From NCBI RefSeq assembly GCF_028209395.1, contig NZ_JAQLDQ010000004.1:62001-126000 (forward strand): a stretch of 64,000 nt of DNA. Direction: 5' to 3'. Shown in pieces: positions 50,274-58,533 of this stretch. Position 1 is the first letter of the stretch. Every line of letters starts with the position of its first letter. Under the pieces are notes generated by a model. The model was not told the origin of the DNA. It worked only from the letters and a program-made list of their open reading frames with translations, and searched no databases. A program made the translations under genes and the position numbers. This DNA is from Collinsella aerofaciens (GTDB lineage Bacteria > Actinomycetota > Coriobacteriia > Coriobacteriales > Coriobacteriaceae).

Positions 50274-53200
50274 TATGCATTCACGACCTTTCCGGTTTCG
50301 CGATCGAGTTTTTGCGAGACGACGCGGCTGACGCCGTCGGCTTGCATCGAGACGCCATAGAGAACGTCAGCGTCCTCCATAGTACGGCGCTGATGCGAAA
50401 TGACCAAGAGCTGTGTATCGGAACGCAGCACATCGAGGGCTCCGATGAGCTTGGACAGGTTGGCGTCATCAAGCGCCGCCTCGACCTCGTCAAGCACATA
50501 GAACGGCACCGTGCGCGTGCGGTACACGGCAAAGAGCAGGGCGAGCGCCGTCAGACTCTTCTCGCCACCCGACATGAGCATCATCTTAGTAATGCGCTTG
50601 CCGCGCGGCTGCGCCACAACCTCAATGCCCGTCTCGGCAGGATGCTCGGGATCGGTCATCTCAAGATGAGCCTGGCCACCCGGGAACAGCATGGCGAAGA
50701 TCTCGCGGAAGTTCGCGTCGACCTTCTCAAACGTCACCAGAAACGCCTTGCGCATCTTGCGATCAATGGCCACCGTGATCTTGGTGAGCGCCTTGCGCGC
50801 GCTCTCCAGATCGGCCAGCTGGTCCTCGATGTAGTCGGCGCGGCGCTTGAGCTGCTCGTACTCCTCCATGGCAACCTGGTTCACGGGGCCCAGATTGTTG
50901 ATATGACGCACGAGCTGGTTGAGCTCCCGCTCGGCGGCGTCGCGGTCGGTGGGAGCAGGAAGCATGAGCGCTTCCTCGAGCACCGTGGTGCCATCGGCGG
51001 TAATGGCCTTAATGGCGGCCTCTACCTGCACCTCAAGCTTGCCGCGTGCGACCTTGAACTCGTTTTGCGTGGCAGTGGCGGTATCGACCCGCTCCTTAGC
51101 GCGGGCAACCTCGGCCTTGGCATCCTCGATGGTCTTCTTGAGCGAAGCGGAGTCCGCCTCTTCCAGAGAGGCCTGGTCACGCAGGCGCTCTGCCCAATCC
51201 GATGCGCGTTCCAACAGGGCAGAATAGCGTTCGTGCATGGGGTCGACGCGCAGGCGCAGCAGCTCGAGCGAGCGCGAAGCCTGGCGTGTTCCGCGGATAC
51301 GACGGTCGATGCCCTCAAGACGATGCTCAAGGTCGGGCACGCGGCCCTTCAGCGAACGCAGGCGCTCGCTCGTCTGGGCCAGGCGCACCTTGGCATCGGC
51401 GAGCTTACCGGCGGCCTCGGAATCGTCACGGCGAACGCGATCGAGCTCATCGTTGGCCTCGGCAATCTGGAGACCCAGGTCGCTTGCCTGTGCACGCGCC
51501 TCGTCACGCGAACGGGTGAGTTCGTCAACGCGCGGGCGCGCAGCGCGAACGGCCTCGGCGGCCTGCTCGCGGCGCTTGGAGATGCGCACGCGCTCGACCT
51601 CGGCGTTGTTGGCGCTTTGCTCCAGGCGGCCAATCTCGGAGAGCAGCGAGCGGCGCTCGCCCTCAAGACGGGCGATCTCGCCGGCGGCATCGCCCTCGGC
51701 AGCACGCGCCTCCTCAACGGCCGCATTGGCCTCGACGACCTGATCCGACACATGCTCAAACACAGCAGCCAGATCGGGTTCCAGGCCCTCGAGCTCACGG
51801 ATGCGGCGCTTGCGCTCCAAGGCACCCGAAGCCTCGCCGGCATCGAGCCCCACGCGCACCAGACCACCACAGCTCACGCGGGCGCCATCGGGAGTCACGT
51901 AGGTCACACCGTCAACGACAGGGGCAGCCAACGCGGCAGCCAAGTCATCGACCACGTAATAGCCGCCGAGAAGGGCCTCGACAACCGGGCCATAACCGGA
52001 GCGCACGGACAGACGATCGACCAGACGCGTACCGGCAGCGCCATTGGCAGCAGCACCGCCGCTCACGCCGCGCGCCATCAGCAGTGCCTCACCCGAGGCC
52101 TTCTTCTGGTCCAGGGCAGCGCGACCGGCGCGCTCGAGTGCGGCAGCGTTATCGAACAGCAGGGCATCGATATCACCTGCGAGCAGCTGCTCAACCAGAC
52201 CCTCGAGCTCACGCGGTGCCTCGAGCACATCACCCAGACGGCCCGAAACATCGTCGCCCAGCGCGCCCACCAGACGGCTCACCAGCGGCGAGCTGTCTGC
52301 CATGCGGGCATCGAGCTTCTTTTGGCTGGCAAGCTCCGAGCGAACCTCGGACAGCTTGTTGCGCGCTTCGCTCTCGCGATTACGCAGGTCCTTGAGGGCA
52401 GCGCGTGCCGTCTCGGTGGCCTCGCGCGCATCGTTCTGGGCCTGACGAGCCGCCTCAAGGGCACTCTCAAGCTCCTCAGCACGGTCGCGACGGCTCTCGA
52501 GCGAGGCCGTGACCTCCTCGAGCTGTTCATCGATCTGCTCCAAGCGCGAGGCGTACATGTTGTCCTCAACCTCGGCGTTACTCAGCGAGTCCTTCACCTT
52601 GGCGAGTTCGAGCGCCGCGTTATCGGCCCGACGCTGCACATCGCGTTGCTCACGCGTAAGCTGCGAAATCTGATTGTCGAGCGCAACGCGACGCTCGTGG
52701 AGCTCGGCGGCGGCAGGTCCGGCGGCGTCAACGTCCTCCTGGGCCTGCATGTGCGCGCCGGTCACTTCCTCAAGCTGTGCACGCGCGTCCTCGAGCTCCT
52801 CGACCACGCGACGACGCTGATGCTCGGAACTCGAGATCTGGCCACGCATGTCGGACAGGCGCGACACCATGTTGTGGCCCTTTTCCTCGAGCAGGCGCAT
52901 ATCGGAGTTAATGCGGCCGACCACGTCTTGCATATGGCGGCGCTGCTCGCCCAGGTCGCCCACAAACAGGCCCTTTTCCTCGAGCATAACCTGGAGCTTC
53001 TCGAGCTCGCGCTCCTTTTCGCCCATGCGGTACTGCGCAAGCTCCAGCTCGGCGGCGCCTTCCTTGGAGCGGCTCTCCAGGTCGTTCCACTGCGACTGCA
53101 GCGAACGCAGCTCGTCGACGGCTAGCATCTGCGTAAGCTCGTTCGCGCGCGAGGACAGCTCTTTGTACTTGCGCGCACGATCGACCTGACGCTCCAGCGG

Positions 53201-53809
53201 TCGCAGCTGACGGGCAATTTCCTTATTGATGTCGCGGGCACGCGTCAGGTGCTCGTCCATCGACTTAATCTTTTTGAGCGCACGCTCCTTGCGGCGCTTG
53301 TGCTTGGAGATGCCGGCGGCCTCCTCGATGAGGGCACGGCGCTCCTCGGGGCGGCTCTGCAAAATGGCATCGAGCTTGCCCTGGCTGATGATGGAATGCG
53401 TATCCTTGCCCAGGCCCGAATCGTGCAGGATGTCCTGAATGTCCATCAGGCGGCACGGACTCGAGTTGATGAGGTACTCGCTTTCGCCCGAGCGATACAT
53501 GCGGCGGGTGATAGCCACCTCGTCAAAGTCGACAGGCAACATATGGTCCGAATTATCGAGCACCAGCGTGACCTCGGCCACACCCACCGGCTTGCGCGCC
53601 GACGAGCCCGAGAAGATGACGTCCTCCATGGCCTGGCCGCGCAGCTGCTTGGCGCTCTGCTCGCCCAGGACCCACAGAATCGAGTCGGAGATGTTCGATT
53701 TTCCCGAGCCGTTGGGACCGACGATGACGGTTAGGCCCGGCTCAAACGTCATATGGGCGCGGTCGGCAAACGACTTGAACCCTTTGAGCGTGAGGGACTT
53801 GAGATACAC
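50273..53809 (-). CDS. smc: Chromosome segregation protein SMC
   Basis: 1178 aa, full length. Walker A GPNGSGKSN (about 32), two long coiled-coil arms (about 170-490 and 665-1000), a hinge between about 500 and 650 (GYGPVVEALLGGYYVVDD). The C-terminal head carries LMSGGEKSLTALALLFA (signature) and FYVLDEVEAALDD (Walker B). Works with ScpA and ScpB, not present here. Order rnc-smc-ftsY is standard. Confidence 0.97.
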   Translation of the reverse strand: MYLKSLTLKGFKSFADRAHMTFEPGLTVIVGPNGSGKSNISDSILWVLGEQSAKQLRGQAMEDVIFSGSSARKPVGVAEVTLVLDNSDHMLPVDFDEVAITRRMYRSGESEYLINSSPCRLMDIQDILHDSGLGKDTHSIISQGKLDAILQSRPEERRALIEEAAGISKHKRRKERALKKIKSMDEHLTRARDINKEIARQLRPLERQVDRARKYKELSSRANELTQMLAVDELRSLQSQWNDLESRSKEGAAELELAQYRMGEKERELEKLQVMLEEKGLFVGDLGEQRRHMQDVVGRINSDMRLLEEKGHNMVSRLSDMRGQISSSEHQRRRVVEELEDARAQLEEVTGAHMQAQEDVDAAGPAAAELHERRVALDNQISQLTREQRDVQRRADNAALELAKVKDSLSNAEVEDNMYASRLEQIDEQLEEVTASLESRRDRAEELESALEAARQAQNDAREATETARAALKDLRNRESEARNKLSEVRSELASQKKLDARMADSSPLVSRLVGALGDDVSGRLGDVLEAPRELEGLVEQLLAGDIDALLFDNAAALERAGRAALDQKKASGEALLMARGVSGGAAANGAAGTRLVDRLSVRSGYGPVVEALLGGYYVVDDLAAALAAPVVDGVTYVTPDGARVSCGGLVRVGLDAGEASGALERKRRIRELEGLEPDLAAVFEHVSDQVVEANAAVEEARAAEGDAAGEIARLEGERRSLLSEIGRLEQSANNAEVERVRISKRREQAAEAVRAARPRVDELTRSRDEARAQASDLGLQIAEANDELDRVRRDDSEAAGKLADAKVRLAQTSERLRSLKGRVPDLEHRLEGIDRRIRGTRQASRSLELLRLRVDPMHERYSALLERASDWAERLRDQASLEEADSASLKKTIEDAKAEVARAKERVDTATATQNEFKVARGKLEVQVEAAIKAITADGTTVLEEALMLPAPTDRDAAERELNQLVRHINNLGPVNQVAMEEYEQLKRRADYIEDQLADLESARKALTKITVAIDRKMRKAFLVTFEKVDANFREIFAMLFPGGQAHLEMTDPEHPAETGIEVVAQPRGKRITKMMLMSGGEKSLTALALLFAVYRTRTVPFYVLDEVEAALDDANLSKLIGALDVLRSDTQLLVISHQRRTMEDADVLYGVSMQADGVSRVVSQKLDRETGKVVNA

Positions 53810-53819
53810 GGTTCCTCGC

Positions 53820-54545
53820 TTAAACAGGCTTCTTGTTGAGAATCACGCCGTTAGTGGTGTAACCCATGCGGTCGAGCGCCTCGAGCGCAGCGGCTCCCTC
53901 GGCCTCCTTCTTGGAGGAACCGGTGCCGCGGCCCTGGCGAATACCGTCGATGAGCACCACGGCGGTAAAGGTCGGTGCATGCGCCGGGCCTTCAGAGCCA
54001 ACGAGCTTGTACGCCGGAGGCTCGTGGCCGTCGGCTTGCACGCACTCCTGCAAAAACGACTTGGGGTTCGCAGGATGCTCGGCACGCTCGGAGGCCAAAT
54101 GGGGCTTAAGCGTACGGTGGATGAACTCCGCCGCCGCATCCCAGCCAGCATCCAGATACAGCGCACCCACGAGCGACTCATAGACGTTCTCGAGCGCCGA
54201 GTGCAGGCCGCGCGTGCCGGTACCGGTCTCGGAGGCACCAAAGATGATGATGTCGTCGATGCCCAGCTCATGGGATACCTCGGACAGCGTGGCACCCGAG
54301 ACGAGCGACACCTTCAGGCGCGTAAGCTTGCCCTCGTCAAACTCCGGATAGGACTCAAAGAGCGAACGGGCGACGACGGCGCCCAAAATGGAATCGCCCA
54401 AGAACTCAAGGCGCTCATAGCTGGCAGAAACCGGCTGGCCCTCGACGGCCGAGGGATGCGTAAGCGCCGCGCGCAGCAGCACCTTGTCATTGAACTCGTG
54501 GCCAAGAATCTCCTGGGCGCGCGTAAGTCGTTCGGATAAAGCCAA
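53820..54545 (-). CDS. rnc: Ribonuclease III
   Basis: 241 aa. Cleaves double-stranded RNA in rRNA and mRNA processing. The signature ERLEFLGDSILGAVV (about 43-57) holds the catalytic Glu and Asp, with ENVYESLVGALYLDAG for the second acidic set. A dsRNA-binding domain occupies about 155-230 (NPKSFLQECVQA, GTGSSKKEAEGAAA). Three bp separate it from acpP. Confidence 0.96.
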   Translation of the reverse strand: MALSERLTRAQEILGHEFNDKVLLRAALTHPSAVEGQPVSASYERLEFLGDSILGAVVARSLFESYPEFDEGKLTRLKVSLVSGATLSEVSHELGIDDIIIFGASETGTGTRGLHSALENVYESLVGALYLDAGWDAAAEFIHRTLKPHLASERAEHPANPKSFLQECVQADGHEPPAYKLVGSEGPAHAPTFTAVVLIDGIRQGRGTGSSKKEAEGAAALEALDRMGYTTNGVILNKKPV

Positions 54546-54548
54546 GAC

Positions 54549-54791
54549 CTAAGCCTCCCTGGCGTTTTCGATCGCGTCGACGGCGTCGGCGACAGAGTTG
54601 AGCGAGAGCAGGGTCTCGTCATCGATCTCGAGATTGAACTCGTCCTCGATAGCCGTAACCAGTTGCAGGCGCTCGAGCGAGTTGGCATCGAGGTCGTTAA
54701 AGGTGGTCTCATCGCTAATTTCGGCAACATCGACGCCCAGAACGTCAGCAGCGACCTCGGCGATCTTGTCGAAGATTTCGGAGCGGTCCAT
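54549..54791 (-). CDS. acpP: Acyl carrier protein
   Basis: 80 aa from ATG 54791 (SD AGAGGAA). Carries acyl groups on 4'-phosphopantetheine. The attachment serine is Ser38 in LDANSLERLQL. The Asp that almost always precedes it (DSL) is Asn here. The rest (IEDEFNLEIDDETL) is typical. Position between plsX and rnc is canonical. Confidence 0.93.
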   Translation of the reverse strand: MDRSEIFDKIAEVAADVLGVDVAEISDETTFNDLDANSLERLQLVTAIEDEFNLEIDDETLLSLNSVADAVDAIENAREA

Positions 54792-54827
54792 AGCGCTTCC
54801 TCTCATAGTGCATGAATACCAAAAGAA

Positions 54828-54849
54828 TGGTACCGCCCGGGCGGTACCA
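54828..54849. promoter_or_regulatory. 22-bp perfect palindrome between plsX and acpP
   Basis: TGGTACCGCCC and its exact mirror lie 37 bp before the acpP ATG. On the minus strand it is followed by ATTCTTTTGG, so it could be a weak terminator. It could equally be the operator of a fatty-acid-synthesis regulator. Confidence 0.5.
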
Positions 54850-54915
54850 AGACACGGTTCTGATTCTACCCCACGAAGCAGGCCGCGAGGCACATAACAG
54901 CGCTCTAACTCGCTC

Positions 54916-55935
54916 TTACAAAACGATGCCGTCCATGGAGTTGGCGACGTTCTCGACCAGCCCCGCGCGCACGGCTTCGGCCGCCGCAAGCGTACCGTTT
55001 TTAACAGCCTCGACCGAGGTGGCGCCATGGCCGATCAGGACCACGCCACGCAGGCCCAAAAGAATCGCGCCGCCCTTGGCATCACCAGAGAGCTTGGCCT
55101 TAATCTCGCGCATCTGCTTTTTGATGAGCAGCGCGGCGATCTTGGTGCCGAGCGAGGCCATAAAGGCGCCCTTGAGCTCCTGCAGCAAAAACTTGGCAGC
55201 GCCCTCGGTAGCCTTGAGAGCGATATTGCCCGACATGCCGTCGGCAACAACGACATCGAAATTGCCCGAGGTGAGGTCGGTGCCTTCGCAGTTGCCCACA
55301 AAGCCCGGAACTGCGGCCTTCATAGCAGGGAAGCAGGCCTTGGTAAAGTTAGAACCCTTCTCGTCCTCGGTGCCGTTACCAAGCAGGCCCACGCGAGGAT
55401 GTTCGATGCCCAGGACGACGCGGGCATAGGCGCTACCCATCTGGGCAAAACGCACCATGTCATCGACCTCGACATCGGGGTTGGCGCCCATATCGCACAG
55501 CACCGTCAGACCGCCGGCGCGATTGGGCAACGCATTGGTCAGACAAGGGCGCACCGGCTGCTTCTTGCCTTCGGCCTGATACCTAAACGGCGTCACGTAT
55601 GCGGTAGCAGCGGCGGTCATGGCGCCGGTGGAGCCGGCGGAGAAGAACGCGTCCGCGTTGCCCTTTTTGATGGCGCGGCAGGCAAGCACGATCGAGGACT
55701 TGCGCTTGGTCATCACGGCGCGAATAGGATCGTCATCCATGGCGATGACGTCAGGGGCTTCCAGAGCCTCCACACGTGCATGGGCCGCGGCAAAGGGATT
55801 GACGATTTCGGCGGGGCCAACTGCCAAGACCTCGATATCGGGATCGGCGGCAAGTGCGGCCTCGATACCATCGAGAACAACCTGAGGCTTCTCGTCTCCG
55901 CCCACAACGTCTACACAAACGCGAACGTTACTCAT
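54916..55935 (-). CDS. plsX: Phosphate acyltransferase PlsX
   Basis: 339 aa from ATG 55935 (SD AAGGAG, 7-bp spacing). Makes acyl-phosphate from acyl-ACP for phospholipid synthesis. DVVGGDEKPQVVLDG at the N-terminus, SAGSTGAMTAAA, LCDMGANPDVEVDD, GLLGNGTEDEKGS and VADGMSGNIALKATEG are the family blocks. Between rpmF (with an intervening terminator) and acpP, the normal order. Confidence 0.95.
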   Translation of the reverse strand: MSNVRVCVDVVGGDEKPQVVLDGIEAALAADPDIEVLAVGPAEIVNPFAAAHARVEALEAPDVIAMDDDPIRAVMTKRKSSIVLACRAIKKGNADAFFSAGSTGAMTAAATAYVTPFRYQAEGKKQPVRPCLTNALPNRAGGLTVLCDMGANPDVEVDDMVRFAQMGSAYARVVLGIEHPRVGLLGNGTEDEKGSNFTKACFPAMKAAVPGFVGNCEGTDLTSGNFDVVVADGMSGNIALKATEGAAKFLLQELKGAFMASLGTKIAALLIKKQMREIKAKLSGDAKGGAILLGLRGVVLIGHGATSVEAVKNGTLAAAEAVRAGLVENVANSMDGIVL

Positions 55936-55950
55936 ATACATGCTCCTTAT

Positions 55951-55982
55951 ACAAAAATGGCCGACTCATTGAGCCGGCCATT
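55951..55982 (-). terminator. Terminator between rpmF and plsX
   Basis: AATGGCCG-CTC pairs with GAG-CGGCCATT (55956-55982), followed on the minus strand by TTTTTG and immediately by the plsX SD. Confidence 0.75.
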
Positions 55983-56022
55983 GTGGTTCCATTTGGAACG
56001 GCATCGCATCCAGAGTATACCG

Positions 56023-56202
56023 TTACTCGGTAACGATAACCTCGCGGTCCTTGTAGAAACCGCAGCTGGGGCACACGTGGTGCGGAAGCTTGACAGCGCC
56101 GCAACGGGGGCACGTGGACTGAGCCGCAGCCGAGATCTTCATGTTGGCGGAACGGCGGGTGTGAGTGCGGATACGACCCTGCTTTTGTTTAGGTACGGGC
56201 AT
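56023..56202 (-). CDS. rpmF: 50S ribosomal protein L32
   Basis: 59 aa from ATG 56202. MPVPKQKQGRIRTHTRRSAN is the classic basic N-terminus. A zinc ribbon of CPRCG and CPSCG with spacing CxxC-N9-CxxC is complete. SD GGAAGG. It lies directly downstream of the DUF177 gene, the conserved yceD-rpmF pair. Confidence 0.97.
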   Translation of the reverse strand: MPVPKQKQGRIRTHTRRSANMKISAAAQSTCPRCGAVKLPHHVCPSCGFYKDREVIVTE

Positions 56203-56266
56203 AGTGACCTTCCTTATGAACTATCCAGTGTGGCGATTACGCGCAAGTAGCGATACTACCACAGTT

Positions 56267-56821
56267 TTACTCGTCAAGCTTGAGATTCTTCAATGCTGCA
56301 AATGGATTTTCCGTGGCAGCGGCCCATTCGGCCTCTGCTTGAGCGGCGCAATCGCATTGCTCGACGTTGAGATTGCAACCGCAGGTGGGGCACAGGCCGC
56401 GACAATCGGGCTTGCACAGGACAACGAACGGCGTGTCCATGACAACCGCGTCGTTGATGGGCTCACCCAGATCGACGATGCGATCCTCGCCCAGGAGCTC
56501 GTAGCCGTCTTCGTAGGCCTCGGGATCCTCGGGCTCCTCAAAGAGGTAGAACTCCTCGATCTCGCCGGCGATATCAAACGAAGCAGGCTCCAGGCAACGG
56601 TCGCACTCGCCGGTGGCGTGCGCGCGGACCATGCCCGTGAGCAAGACACCGGTACCGGCATTGGTAAAGACAACGTCGTAGTCGATGCCGTCCTGTAGCT
56701 GGTACTCCTTCTCGCCCACCGTATAGGTGGCGACATCGACCTTGCCGGTCAGCGGATACGAATCTCCGGGAAACTCGAGCTGTTCGGAAAGATCGACGGT
56801 AACGCTCGGGAACTCAGCCAT
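56267..56821 (-). CDS. DUF177 (YceD family) protein
   Basis: 184 aa from ATG 56821, overlapping the upstream stop (TAATG). YceD-type proteins are linked to 23S rRNA accumulation and are nearly always next to rpmF. GMVRAHATGECDRCLEPAS contains the family Cys pair. A second CxxxC-CPTCGCNLN cluster near 155 adds a probable zinc site. The acidic middle (EEPEDPEAYEDGYEL) is typical. Confidence 0.88.
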   Translation of the reverse strand: MAEFPSVTVDLSEQLEFPGDSYPLTGKVDVATYTVGEKEYQLQDGIDYDVVFTNAGTGVLLTGMVRAHATGECDRCLEPASFDIAGEIEEFYLFEEPEDPEAYEDGYELLGEDRIVDLGEPINDAVVMDTPFVVLCKPDCRGLCPTCGCNLNVEQCDCAAQAEAEWAAATENPFAALKNLKLDE

Positions 56822-57318
56822 TACCACTGACCATTCTGTTGGGCGGCACCCTCGTTGAGCTGCTGACGGCAACGGGTAACGGTGCCGGTCAGGCTCTTGA
56901 GATTCTCCTCCAGGTGCGTAAAGACCTGCTCTGCGTAGTCCTCGGCAGCATAACGCGTCTCGCGCTCGTACTGCTGGGCACGATCGCGGATGTCGTCGGC
57001 CTGCTGCTGTGCCAAGCGGACGATCTCCTGCTCACCGGCAATGGTGAGGGCCTGCTGCTGAGCGTCGGCGATGATGGAATCGGCCTGAGCGGCGGCGGAA
57101 GCCATAAGCTCCTCGCGCTCCTTAAGGATACGGCGGGACTTCTGCCACTCCTCGGGATAGCTCATGCGGATCTCGTCGAGGATGTTGAAGAACACGTCGG
57201 CGTCGATGACCTTGAACTGAGCGTTCTTGCCGAAAGGCGGCTTGGCTTCCTCGATCAGCCCTTCGAGCTCATCGACCAAGCTGACGATCCTATCGCCAGG
57301 AAAATTCTCGCCCGGCAT
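56821..57318 (-). CDS. Coiled-coil protein of unknown function (DivIVA / V-ATPase subunit H-like)
   Basis: 165 aa from ATG 57318 (SD AAAGGAG). Residues 12-60 contain IVSLVDELEGLIEEAKPPFG and a short acidic helix. Residues 70-150 form a long Ala/Gln/Glu-rich coiled coil (ADSIIADAQQQALTIAGEQE). Such proteins often are annotated as ATP synthase subunit B/H-like or DivIVA-like from coiled-coil similarity only. Its place before DUF177-rpmF-plsX suggests an envelope or growth role; no firm function. Confidence 0.7.
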   Translation of the reverse strand: MPGENFPGDRIVSLVDELEGLIEEAKPPFGKNAQFKVIDADVFFNILDEIRMSYPEEWQKSRRILKEREELMASAAAQADSIIADAQQQALTIAGEQEIVRLAQQQADDIRDRAQQYERETRYAAEDYAEQVFTHLEENLKSLTGTVTRCRQQLNEGAAQQNGQW

Positions 57319-57386
57319 CCGGTCTCCTTTCATAGGTAACATATCATCGTGCTAGTTTACCACATGCCACCAGGCAATAAAAAACG

Positions 57387-57884
57387 TCACGAAAAGCGGT
57401 GTCTGAGCGCTTCGACCACGTTGGGCGGGACAAACGTCGATACATCGCTGCCGAGCGAGGCGATCTGGCGAACGACCGAACTCGAGATATAGCCGTACTG
57501 CGGCGCACTCATGACAAAGATGGACTCCAGCTCGTTATCCAAGCGATAGTTGAGGTCTGCCTGCTGCAGCTCGTACTCAAAGTCGGTCATGGCGCGCAGG
57601 CCCTTGACCACGGCCCCCGCCCCCTGCTCGCGAGCGAAGTCGACCAAGAGGCCGGTAAAGGGCAGGACATCGACGCCGTCGATATCACCGAGCGCCTCGC
57701 GAGCCAGCGCCACGCGCTCATCCAGCATAAACGTGGTGCCCACACCGTTTTTACCCTGCGACTCGGCGACAGCGACGATCACGCTGGGAAAGATGCGGCG
57801 GGCGCGGCGGATGACGTCGATATGGCCAAACGTGATGGGATCGAAGGTGCCCGGGACGATCACGCGGTTGATGGTGTCACTCAT
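57387..57884 (-). CDS. coaD: Phosphopantetheine adenylyltransferase
   Basis: 165 aa. Fourth step of coenzyme A synthesis. The nucleotidyl motif GTFDPITFGHIDVI (TxGH) starts at residue 12, KGLRAMTDFEYELQQA and ISSSVVRQIAS are the other landmarks. Overlaps rsmD by 8 bp, the common rsmD-coaD pair. Confidence 0.96.
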   Translation of the reverse strand: MSDTINRVIVPGTFDPITFGHIDVIRRARRIFPSVIVAVAESQGKNGVGTTFMLDERVALAREALGDIDGVDVLPFTGLLVDFAREQGAGAVVKGLRAMTDFEYELQQADLNYRLDNELESIFVMSAPQYGYISSSVVRQIASLGSDVSTFVPPNVVEALRHRFS

Positions 57885-58533
57885 GGGCGTTCTCCTGAAC
57901 CGTCATGGCATCGTTGTTGTGAGCATCGGTGCCGGTGCAATCTTCCTCACCATCGTCATCGCCGACCCAACGAAGCAGGTCGACCGAGGTAATGCCGTAG
58001 CGCTTCTCGCGCACGATCTCAAAGCCTGCCGGATGCGCGCCCGCATCGGCGGCGGCATGCTCAAACAGGGCATAAGCGCCAGGTGCAAGCAGACCCTGCT
58101 GAGCCAGGTTCTGCAGCAGTATCTCGACCGGCTCGGCACCAAAAGCATAGGGCGGGTCGAGCAGGACCAGATCAAAGGGGCCGCCCGGCACACGACCGCG
58201 CGAGGCACTCGCCAGCATGTCGCCCGTTACCACGCGCCAACGCGCACGGTCACGGCAGAGCGACTCGATATTCTTGGTAATGAGCCGCGCGGCATTCCGA
58301 TCGATCTCGAACGTCGTGAGTGAGCGGGCACCACGTGAGAGCATCTCTAACCCTAAGGCGCCGGAGCCGCCAAAGGCGTCCAGCACGCGGACCTCGTCCA
58401 GATCGAAGTCGAATGCCGACATGACCATAGATGCGCATGCCTCGCGCACGCGATCGGTCGTGGGGCGGGTGACATCGCGACCACGGGGCTCCTCGATCTT
58501 ACGACCGCGCCATTCGCCGCCGATGATTCTCAT
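57877..58533 (-). CDS. rsmD: 16S rRNA (guanine(966)-N(2))-methyltransferase RsmD
   Basis: 218 aa. MRIIGGEWRGRKI at the N-terminus, RPTTDRVREA, the SAM loop LDAFGGSGALGLE, and catalytic DPPY in LVLLDPPYAFG. The last 30 residues are an acidic extension after the core. Overlaps recG (4 bp) upstream and coaD downstream. Confidence 0.95.
   Translation of the reverse strand: MRIIGGEWRGRKIEEPRGRDVTRPTTDRVREACASMVMSAFDFDLDEVRVLDAFGGSGALGLEMLSRGARSLTTFEIDRNAARLITKNIESLCRDRARWRVVTGDMLASASRGRVPGGPFDLVLLDPPYAFGAEPVEILLQNLAQQGLLAPGAYALFEHAAADAGAHPAGFEIVREKRYGITSVDLLRWVGDDDGEEDCTGTDAHNNDAMTVQENAHE

Noticed and set aside
50312..53125. A very long open frame (over 900 codons) antisense to smc, and similar long frames antisense to fruA, ptsI, alaS and ileS
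   Set aside because: These are shadows of GC-rich coding sequence. Their translations are low-complexity (rich in Gly, Leu, Asp, Val), show no motifs, and lie opposite genes with complete family signatures.
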